A DNA stretch of 27,583 bases, taken from Phaeoceros laevis (Eukaryota; Anthocerotophyta; Anthocerotopsida; Notothyladales). Each line of letters starts with the position of its first letter. The stretch's first letter is position 1. Under the pieces are notes generated by a model, which saw only the letters and a program-made list of their open reading frames with translations, searched no databases and was not told where the DNA came from. The stretch spans positions 1-27,583 of the forward strand of contig JBNGIQ010007160.1 of assembly GCA_049999765.1 (NCBI GenBank), read 5' to 3'. The position numbers and the translations under genes were made by a program. Shown here piece by piece: positions 20,077 through 27,583 of this stretch.

Positions 20077-20393
20077 GTTGGAACCTGGAAAATCGGGTTA
20101 CTTCCAACAGTCGCAATTGCCGACGGCCAGCTTCATTGTCGTCTACCCTGATGAACAAACCTCTGAAGGGCTGGTTTTCTGTGCGAACAACAAGAGTCGT
20201 GTCCGAAACAATGTTTCTAAAGCTGCTCCGTTTCTATCCGCAGCTGCAGATTCGCACCAGCCACGGGGAAACAGCTGTACGGGTCGCTTATTGAAAAAAT
20301 CGTTTCCCAGCTGGAAACTCTTCGTGAGAAATTCCGACGAAGAGAGACTAGAGCTATGTTGGAAGATCCGTTTTTCCAACGGGAATAGGGTCT
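20077..20393. other. Convergent intergenic region between the PPR tail copy and UFC1
   Basis: These 317 bp separate the end of the duplicated PPR tail from the UFC1 stop codon on the other strand, so they should contain the UFC1 3' UTR and perhaps the PPR terminator. Open frames on both strands cross the region, but they are not recognisable proteins. Confidence 0.5.
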
Positions 20394-21161
20394 TCATCTA
20401 CTTGCAGCATTCGCGATGTCATCTTTGTGTTTCACTACCCCTGTGTCGACAAGATGAGGAACCTCAGCTGCCAGCCATGGCCCCAAACCCAAACACAACG
20501 CCTGCGCGATTCCAAAACGAGGGCTGATGCAGGGAAAAACAAGAAGTTAGATTACATCCGCCAAACACTCCTGCTCCAGACTCCAGCACACATGTAGGTT
20601 ACCAGTTCTTCGCCCATAGTGGCTTGAAATGGACAGTGAGACATATCTTTCCGCCTCTATACATCTGCAAACAGTATGGCAACTTCAGGAAAACACCTTA
20701 ACCCCAACTGAACACCTGAGCTGAAATGTTCAGAACAGAGGCACACCTTTGCAGTCTTTCCATCCAATTCGGGAAGCTCAATCTCCGGGGCAGTGGCGGG
20801 GTATGTCACTGGGATATCGAACTGCAGGTCAAATTCATACTTGAGCAGATTATGAATGTACCAGCACTTCCCTTTCCACTTTGTGCCTTCGGGATTCTGA
20901 GCTGATATTCTGAACCAGTCATTGTCATTCGCCTTGTTCATCCCCATGTACTTGATCAGAGCCTGTCAACGCATCACGGAATTAGGTCATGCGGTAGGTG
21001 CTCCGCTAAAGGCCTGCAGGAAAAGCAAGAGATGCCGGCTCAACCTGGTATTCTTCCTTGAGGCGCTGTGTCCATGCCGATCCATCCCGGGGCCCGGCTC
21101 TTGTGACCAGTAAGGGGATCTTTGTCACTGTCGACTTGGTGCTACTGTCCCATTCATCCAT
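20394..21161 (-). CDS. UFC1: UFC1, E2 enzyme that conjugates UFM1
   Basis: Four exons (21161-21045, 20962-20747, 20664-20603, 20523-20394) with GT/AG junctions join to a complete protein of 174 residues, the usual plant length. It opens [20 protein letters not shown] and continues [18 protein letters not shown], closely like Arabidopsis UFC1. Exon 2 carries [29 protein letters not shown] and [20 protein letters not shown]. Exon 3 carries the active-site [20 protein letters not shown], in which C119 matches the human catalytic C116. Exon 4 reads [20 protein letters not shown] and ends [16 protein letters not shown]1 accepts UFM1 from the E1 UBA5 and works with the UFL1 ligase, chiefly on ER-bound ribosomes and in ER quality control; that role is family knowledge. 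It is transcribed away from the SWI3D-type gene and toward the PPR gene. Nothing in it is broken. Confidence 0.97.
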
Positions 21162-21487
21162 GCCAGTAAGCTCGCGGCCTTCAGGCCAATACCAGCTCTG
21201 GCGATGTGATCACTGTATCACAGCCTTGCCTCCTGTCAAAGAGTAGTGTCAGACCGGGATACCATTGGGGGTTTAATACTCTGCAATTTTTTGAAGTTAG
21301 GAACTTAGGACTCCAGCAGGGAAATCATCAAGTCCGGACGCTGTATACTTCTCATCGGCTTCTAGGTTGTGGAGCATGGCGCCTTGGAAGGCACACACGT
21401 GAATGCGTACGTCTGCACCCATCCGATCTGCAGCTAAATTTTGGACTTAGTGCTGGAGTGAAAAGAGATGGTTAAGGGGGATCAGAG
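21162..21487. promoter_or_regulatory. Compact divergent promoter region between UFC1 and the SWI3D-type gene
   Basis: Only 326 bp separate the two start codons, so both leaders and promoters must fit here or overlap the genes. I see no clear TATA box in either direction, which would fit a TATA-less bidirectional promoter of two housekeeping genes. A possible leader intron in either gene cannot be excluded. Confidence 0.6.
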
Positions 21488-24400
21488 ATGAGCATGGGCA
21501 TGCTCAAGCGGAAGTGGGACTCGCCCCCGCTTCCGGACGCCCCTGCCAGCAAGAAGGTGAGCAGGGAGGACTCTCCGGCCCTGTTAGGTGCAAATGGGGA
21601 GCCACTGGAGGTCCTTCCAGATCGAGAAGAGGTGGTACTGCAGGAGCCTATGGTGGTCAAGCAGCAGGTCGGGCAGCCGCACTCCTCAGTGCTGGCTGTG
21701 GTGCAGGCGGAACGTGCTGTGGAGTCGGTAGAAGAGCGGGATGTCGAGATAAAGGTGCCCTTGCCTAGTTTGGAGAACATCTCTCATGGTCAGCTGGTGC
21801 CGCTGGATCTGCCTGGAGGAGCCCGGCCCGGGCAATCTGGCGTAGATGTGACTCTACCATCGCAGAAGCCGAAATTGTCGTCAGCAACAAATGCTCAAAA
21901 ATCAGCTGATACGCCAGTTCACCTGATTCCTTGCCATGCCGGTATTTTTTGCTTGCTTGTTCTTGATATCCAGTGTTCCTCGTGATGTTCCAAAGTTGCA
22001 TTGTCCTCCTTAGCTTTAACAAGCGGGGTGTAAGCATGCATGCATGTGCTCCAGTACGCTTTTTTCTCTCATTTGTGTCATGGCTTTCGTGGTTCCCATG
22101 TGCGGTTCATGTATACCGCTTCAGATTTTGTCTGTTGATGATGGCATTTGGGCATCTGGCAGGCTGGTTTTCATGGACCAGCATAAATGTGCTGGAACGG
22201 CGGGGCCTTCCAGAGTTTTTTGACGGAAAGTCAAAATTGAAGACACCGCAGATTTATCTGGAGCACCGGAATGCCATTATTTGTAAATACCGGGAAAACT
22301 TTGGCAGGATTCTTACCATTGATGACATGAAAGAGATATTGATAGGTGATGGAAATGCAGCAACTCGCATCATTGAGTTTCTAGACCATTGGGGAATCAT
22401 CAATTATCAAGCTGCGCCAGACTCAAAGGCTCATCTTCCGGATTGGTTGGGGCAGGCTGCTTTGATAGAGGAAGCCCCCGACAGGAAGCTGCAGGCTACA
22501 GCATTGCCAGACCCTCCTCTTCAAAGTTTGTATGCGTTCGAGTCGACAAGGGCTCCAGTGTCAAAGCCCGCGCCTGAACCCTGTAGAGAAAACAACAAAG
22601 AGTCAGGTGCCTCTTTGCTAGATGCTAAAGTAGCAGAAGCTTTGTCCTTTTCGGATGGACCAGCAGTGGAGTATCATTGCAATGGCTGTGCAGCGGACTG
22701 CTCAAAGCACCGCTACCATTGCCAGAAGCAGGTAATGTTGCCACTGTCTGGTTTGAAACTCACATCGATTGGGTTTTGATTCTGTGTTGGGTTGAAGCAG
22801 GATTGCGGGACAAGCAGTTGCTGCTAAGGTTTACTCACAATTTGTAGGATAGTGGTGAACGTTACAGTTGCTCTAACTAGTTTGGTGATGTGGCAGGCAG
22901 ACTTTGATTTATGTCCTGATTGCTACAACGATGGGAAATTTGGTGAGGGAATGACGTCAACAGACTTCATCCGAATGGATGCCTTGACAGATACAGCTGA
23001 TTCTGATGGTGGTGGTTGGACAGATCAAGAAACCCTCCTCTTATTAGAGGCATTAGAGCTTTTTGGTGACAACTGGACAGAAATTGCAGAGCATGTTGCC
23101 ACAAAATCAAAATCTCAATGTATTTTGCACTTCATAAGGTTGCCGATTGAGGATCCTTTTTTGGAAGAAATGGAGACTCCTGGCACTGTTACATCAGCCC
23201 CAGCTGCCCCAAGAGGATCTGAGTCAAGGCCTGTGAGAGCTGTAGCTGAAAAGGGTACACCTGCAGATGCTGCAAATGCATCAGCAGGGGCAGTAGTTTT
23301 GAGGAAAGATACGGAAAATTCGGCGTCGACAGATAACGGGCATAGACCCAAAGAGTCTGGGGGTCCAAAGGCTGGGAGGCAAAGTATGGTAGACTCTAAA
23401 ACTGAGGAAGTCATCGCCTTTGCGGATGCCGGGAATCCAGTAATGACTCAGGTGTGTTGCGAGGTGACATTGTCTGCACTTGTTTGGTCAATGTTAGTCT
23501 AGAGAAGGCACAACCTCGTGTGCTGCATAGGACCTGATCTTTGGTGTGTTCTTTAAAGTTAGATAAGAGTGGCTCGTTCTCAGACTACGAGGATAGGTTT
23601 CGTGGAGCAAGTCATGTCTTGTTGAAATATTCTGTGCTGGGACTGTGAATATAAAAGCCCCTTTGTTATGGGTTGTCAGGTGGCTTTCCTTGCAGCCATG
23701 GTTGGCCCGAGGGTGGCTGCTTCAGCTGCCCAGTCTGCACTAATGGCATTGTCGGGGGTGAAGCCAGCAGCAAATCTTGCAAATAGGAACTGCTTTGTAT
23801 TGGATCCTCCAGAGTTTGACTGGTCAAAACCTGGCCCAGCTCCTTCAAAGTGAGGCCCTGCCTTACTAGCTTGTCCATTTCTGCAGCTTTCACCATTGTT
23901 TCTTGAGAGAACCATGTGCAGCCTGGAAAGAATTGTTCAGATTTGCCCGTGTGTTGATGTTCCCAGGATNNNNNNNNNNNNNNNNNNNNNNNNNNNNNNN
24001 NNNNNNNNNNNNNNNNNNNNNNNNNNNNNNNNNNNNNNNNNNNNNNNNNNNNNNNNNNNNNNNNNNNNNCTGGAAAGAATTGTTCAGATTTGCCCGTGTG
24101 TTGATGTTCCCAGGATATCAGATTCTAAGCCCAGCAAGGCAACTGAAGAGGGGAAGACAGAAGATGATGAAACGGCATCACAACAAGTGACAGACAAGGA
24201 GGGGAAGGGTGAGGACATGGATGCATCTGTCCAAGAGATGACACAAGACTCCAAGGAGAGTGTGACAGCAGCAGAGGACGGAAATAACTCTACTATGAAG
24301 GAGGTTGAGGAGAGTCCAAGGAAGAACGAATCTCTGGAGCTTGAACCAGAAGCAGGTAGGGCTGCGATGGCTACTACCTGGGGGAGGATGTGCTTGATGC

Positions 24401-25237
24401 CTGTGATGCGTGTACCTGACTTTGACTGCCTTGCCAGGGATAGAAGCAGAGGATGAAGAAGTGGATGTGGATGATGAAGGCTCTCCGGACGCTGAAGAAG
24501 CAGATGATGTTACATCTGCTGTAAGTGTGAGACGAGCAGCAGCTGCTGCTCTGGCTGCAGCGGCGGTAAAGTCAAAGCTTCTTGCGGATCAAGAGGAGAG
24601 GGAGATACAGCACCTGGTGGGAATTGTGATTGAGAATCAGGTGTGTGACAGGTTGGCTGATCAGTTTGTGCTTGGTGATTGAGCAGGCCTGGCTTGTGGA
24701 AGTGGGGCTGATTCGGGTTTGCGATGGGCCATGCATTGTGTTCAACGTCATGTGATGCAGCTGCGGAAACTGGAAGTGAAGCTGAAGCACTTCAGCGAAC
24801 TGGAGGTGATGCTAGCCAAGGAATGCGACCAAGTAGACCGGACTCGGCAAAAGTACATAGCAGAGCGGCAGAGACTGATATCGTCTAGGCTAACCCCGTC
24901 TACTCAGTCACAAACAGCGGCAATGTCCAACCTTTTCCCTGTATCCAAGCCCTTGCCCGCGGGGCTGACAGCAGCAGCAGCGGCAGCGTCCTCCAATCTG
25001 TCATCAGTTCAAACGGGGCTGGCGCAGCCTGCGTCATCAATCCCTGGCTCTTCAGGTATCCCAAGACCCCAGCAGTTGTTCCCCTTCAACAAGCCCGGTG
25101 GCCATCCACCAAGCATGGCCCCATACGGCAACCGACCTGCCGTCGGGGTGGGGGTCGGGCCTGGTCCTGGGCCACCCACCCTGCAGCACCACCCAGGAGT
25201 TTTGTCAGGTACTAATCTGGGAACTGGCCTGAAATGA
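21488..25237 (+). CDS. SWI3D: SWI/SNF complex subunit of the SWI3D type
   Basis: Seven exons (21488-21941, 22163-22731, 22897-23451, 23680-23849, 24114-24355, 24438-24640, 24761-25237) join with consistent phases to 889 residues (Arabidopsis SWI3D has about 985). In order: a charged N-terminus; a SWIRM domain at about 144-235 ([13 protein letters not shown] to LDHWGIINY); a ZZ-type zinc finger at about 320-370 ([17 protein letters not shown], then DFDLCPDC), which separates SWI3D from SWI3A-C; and a SANT domain at about 382-424 ([16 protein letters not shown], ending [15 protein letters not shown]). The FADAGNPVM segment near 515-525 is shared with Arabidopsis SWI3D. An acidic region and a coiled coil at about 695-775 ([16 protein letters not shown], then [18 protein letters not shown]) lead to a Pro/Gly/Ser-rich tail. 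SWI3 proteins form the dimeric core of nuclear BAF-type remodellers. The intron between exons 4 and 5 holds a 100-N gap with duplicated flanks, but the joined frame is intact. Confidence 0.95.
23923..23969 (+). repeat. 47-bp exact duplicate flanking the gap, left copy
   Basis: These 47 bp (from CTGGAAAGAATTG to TTCCCAGGAT) are repeated without a single change at 24070-24116 on the other side of 100 N. The right copy contains the true splice acceptor (TTCCCAG|G) of the fifth SWI3D exon. The left copy would be a duplicate acceptor. Confidence 0.97.
23970..24069. other. Assembly gap (100 N) inside a SWI3D intron
   Basis: A 100-N placeholder lies between the two identical 47-bp sequences. The simplest reading is two contigs with overlapping ends that were scaffolded and not merged, so no sequence is actually missing. 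Confidence 0.95.
24070..24116 (+). repeat. 47-bp exact duplicate flanking the gap, right copy
   Basis: Identical to 23923-23969. It ends three bases into exon 5 of the SWI3D-type gene. Confidence 0.97.
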
Positions 25238-25584
25238 GAATGAGATGATGTCGACATATCACACTATTCTATCGCAAGCTTGCCTGCCTGCCTGCCTAGG
25301 GGCATGGGGAAGGGGAGGAGAGGCGTACCTCACATGTGTGCAAGGGGGGCAGTTCATGAGACTCTCATCCGGGGCCCGGGGCATGTCATCGTTTCCTTTT
25401 AACATGGTCTACTCTATCTTAGACTACTAATGTTGTGTATGCTCCTGGATGGTAGGATGGGGTTCTTTCATTTACTTGTGGCTGTGCTAGGAGCGTCCTT
25501 GTAGGTAATTTGGTGTTTCATCTAACTGGCTGGCTGGTTGGCTGCGTCAACGGAAAGCTTAGGTAATAATTGGCAAAGTTATTA
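25238..25584 (+). other. SWI3D 3' flank
   Basis: This sequence follows the SWI3D stop and most likely contains its 3' UTR. It includes a (TGCC)n run at about 25278-25297. No gene is recognised, and no clear AATAAA signal is visible. Confidence 0.5.
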
Positions 25585-25645
25585 CAGCAGCACAACAACA
25601 GCAGCGGCAGCAGCAGCACAAGCCCAGCAGCAACAACAACAGCAG
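25585..25645 (+). repeat. CAG/CAA-rich trinucleotide run
   Basis: An impure CAG/CAA/CGG array downstream of SWI3D. In one plus-strand frame it reads as a glutamine-rich stretch (QQQQRQQQH), and this frame stays open from 25563 to a TGA at 25884-25886. It lacks an early ATG, so it is either 3' UTR microsatellite or part of a spliced exon. Confidence 0.8.
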
Positions 25646-26367
25646 GAAGGAAGCGGGTGGTTCCACGTGCCGCAGGGCGACGGAGCAGATAGGCACCGAT
25701 GAGTCGGCAGACAGGAGGAGCGTAAAAAGAGAAGACAGGCCAGTTAGGTTGGGCCATGTTGACCCATCACATGCTGCGGAACGGAACGGAGATACAGCCG
25801 ACCGACCGCATACCATACCCCGCTCGCTTGTAGCTATGCGTGGTGTGCTTAGCTGGAAAGGGCAGAGGCAGGGCCTGAGCAGTTGAAAGCGCGATTTCAT
25901 CAATCAATCGTGCCAGTTTTTAATGCGTATTTTATTTCTCTGGCAGAAGCGCAGTGTAGGGGCAGCGGCAGCGGCGGAGCACGCCTATCGAGTTTTCTAG
26001 ATTATCCAGCCGGTGGCCATCTATGGGTGGGCGCGAGTCCCCGGCTGCCTCGCGTTTCGAGAAAGACGGCCCAAATCCCTGCATGGATTTCGCTGCCGTT
26101 GCTGTCAGGCAGTGGATCGGCTCCTTCATCAGCCCATATGGTCCGTCAGGACGTCCTCCTCCATTATTTTCCTTTGCAAATACAAAGGGCCATACGGGTA
26201 GCTTTTATCGGGGGCATAGCTGAAATTAGACCTCAATTTGTGTTGCTTGTGCCGGCGGGATACAATTAGTGCCCATCTGATTATCTTATCACCCTGTTAC
26301 AGCAACAACAATTTACAGCCAGCCTGGCCTGCCACATCACACAAAACGGACGCCGTGGACGGAATAT

Positions 26368-26391
26368 GGGGTGGGCCGGGATGGGATGGGG
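26368..26391 (+). other. G-quadruplex-forming motif
   Basis: Five runs of three or four G separated by one- or two-base spacers (GGGG-T-GGG-CC-GGG-AT-GGG-AT-GGGG) satisfy the standard intramolecular quadruplex pattern with very short loops. GGGGCATCATTGGGGCATCT next to it adds further G runs. Confidence 0.8.
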
Positions 26392-27179
26392 CATCATTGG
26401 GGCATCTCGGCTGATGTGCATCATGGCTTCTGCCATGCCCTGCCTGCCGGTGCTCATCCCTTTCGAGGTTTTGGGGGCTATGATGCACTTTTGTCTGCAG
26501 GCTGCTGTTTGCGGCTACACTACTGTACTGTCTGTACAGTATTCCTGTTTCCAGTTTTGTGCCCCTCAAGGTGGTTTTTCCTTTCGTTTCGTTTCCTTCC
26601 TGGATTTCACAATATGCATTATTATTGTTTAGTCTAGTATGCAATGCATGCAGGAGCCAACTGGAAAAATGGGACGATATCTAGCTACACATGTACCTCA
26701 GCACAGCCCTCAGCACCTCCGAGAAAAACATTCTCTCCTGGCTGCCCTCCGCCGTGCAATGCGTCATCCAGCACAAGGAAGAGTACACAATCAGGTGGAT
26801 TTCAACACTGGAAACGTACCGGCCCGATTCGGGCCTCTCAAGGTCATTAGTAAAAGGTCGTAGCCGGAATGTGCCGGATTACCCAGCCGTGTATTTCTTC
26901 TACTAATCCGCTGTACTCCGAGGACGTGGACGGTGAGAGGGCTGCTGATATGACGACCCCACCCGACCCGCCAATAATAGCATTGTGGTTCGGAGAAGCG
27001 CAATCATGAAGAGATGATCAGCCGATGTGGCATTATGGTATTAATGGGCTGCTAATCAATGTGGGCGGGCGCTATTCGAAAAAAGAAATGGACAGCCTTG
27101 GACCCCCCACCCCTGCGCCTCATTCATTGGCAATGTGACACAGCATTTATTGAAGAGCACGACGGCCCATAAATGTGGG

Positions 27180-27203
27180 CGGGACCCGGGGACCCGGGGA
27201 CCA
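27180..27203. repeat. Short GGGACCC-type tandem repeat
   Basis: GGGACCCGGGGACCCGGGGACC contains three near-perfect GGACCCGG units in tandem. Each unit is itself partly palindromic. Confidence 0.75.
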
Positions 27204-27390
27204 GTCGAGCGAGCAAATCCCCAAAAAAGGCATACCGAAACCGAAGGGGCAAGCAGAATAATCGATTAAATAAGGCGACCACCGACCTTGAAGGAGGGAA
27301 AAATATTATGAGCCAGGAAGAAGGGTGGACGATATTCATTCAATATGGCTCCTCAGAAGAGCCTTGCACTTGACTTTGCGGGCAGCAGGA

Positions 27391-27430
27391 CCCACCCGGC
27401 CCGACCCGCCCCGCCCCGCCCCGCCCGACC
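27391..27430. repeat. C-rich array of CCCGC units
   Basis: Forty bases are almost entirely C with regular G, including three or four CCCCG units in tandem. It resembles a cluster of GC boxes and could form a quadruplex on the minus strand. It lies about 125 bp upstream of a candidate start codon at 27555. Confidence 0.75.
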
Positions 27431-27554
27431 AAGATTGTGCCCGTTCCTCTTTCTCTCCCAACACACCCAATCCTCGAATTTGTACCTTTCGCCACCGCGC
27501 CGCGGCTCTTCTCTTTCATTGTCCACTCATTTTTATTCATTCTCCTCTAATAAG

Positions 27555-27583
27555 ATGTCGCAACGCCACACGATTCATCGACA
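27555..27583 (+). CDS. Possible first codons of a gene running off the right edge
   Basis: An ATG at 27555 follows a pyrimidine-rich leader (CTCTTTCTCTCCC, CTCTTCTCTTTC) of the kind common in plant 5' UTRs, and a GC-box-like array further upstream. Only nine codons (MSQRHTIHR) are inside the window, which is too few to identify anything. Confidence 0.25.

Larger units (their letters stand above)
25646..27554. other. Right-hand region with no supported gene
   Basis: ORFs up to 128 codons on the plus strand and 115 on the minus strand overlap in several frames and match no family I know. Features seen are a G-quadruplex motif, short direct repeats and a C-rich array, given separately. The 3' part may serve as the promoter of a gene that starts at the window edge. 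Confidence 0.5.

Noticed and set aside
19946-20527. A plus-strand frame of 193 codons after the PPR gene
   Set aside because: It begins inside the decayed PPR tail copy without a true N-terminus and continues antisense through exon 4 of UFC1, which is strongly supported on the other strand.
23896-24456. A single long frame across the gap in SWI3D
   Set aside because: Its first part is intron. Coding begins only at 24114, where the frame joins exon 4 in the right phase.
21488-25237. Assignment as SWI3C
   Set aside because: SWI3C lacks the ZZ-type finger. The YHCNGC...YHCQKQ-ADFDLC segment and the FADAGNPVM motif are specific to the SWI3D type.

Overview
This is a plant nuclear window. All five well-supported genes have land-plant homologues, the multi-exon ones use GT/AG introns of about 100-370 bp, and there are three runs of N (100, 10 and 100 bases), so it is a draft scaffold. 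A cytochrome-b5 fused front-end desaturase of the moss delta-6 type, together with a PPR protein built from near-identical 'GKAIHA...SMYGKCGSI..VVSWNAML' modules, points to a seedless plant. I favour a fern or fern-like lineage over a moss or lycophyte. That placement rests on remembered family patterns and was not computed.

Layout. 1-171 (-): N-terminal end of an unrecognised acidic, proline-rich protein cut by the window edge. 985-5781 (-): an 18-exon gene for a chloroplast K+/H+ antiporter of the KEA3 type. 5782-13797: an 8-kb stretch, mostly AT-rich, with no gene I can support. It holds decayed ORF fragments, short tandem and dispersed repeats, hairpins, a GC-rich patch and two assembly gaps. 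13798-15823 (+): a 5-exon delta-6-type acyl desaturase. 16454-19705 (+): an intronless PPR protein of 1083 residues, followed by a tandem, decayed copy of its own last 314 bp. 20394-21161 (-): a complete 4-exon UFC1 (UFM1-conjugating enzyme), facing the PPR gene tail to tail. 21488-25237 (+): a 7-exon SWI3D-type SWI/SNF subunit, head to head with UFC1 across a 326-bp intergenic region. 25238-27583: SWI3D 3' flank with simple repeats, a G-quadruplex motif and a C-rich array, and perhaps the first codons of another gene at the right edge.

The genes serve separate housekeeping or organellar roles: thylakoid ion exchange, polyunsaturated lipid synthesis, organelle RNA processing, ufmylation and chromatin remodelling. 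They do not form a pathway or cluster. I reconstructed every exon by hand from reading frame, splice consensus and family alignment, and junction phases are consistent throughout. I do not see a new multi-gene system. The points most worth a second look are the PPR tail duplication, the expanded PPR modules with their unusual linkers, the UFC1/SWI3D shared promoter, an in-frame retainable desaturase intron, a possible alternative poly-Q last exon of SWI3D, and a likely misassembled gap inside SWI3D.
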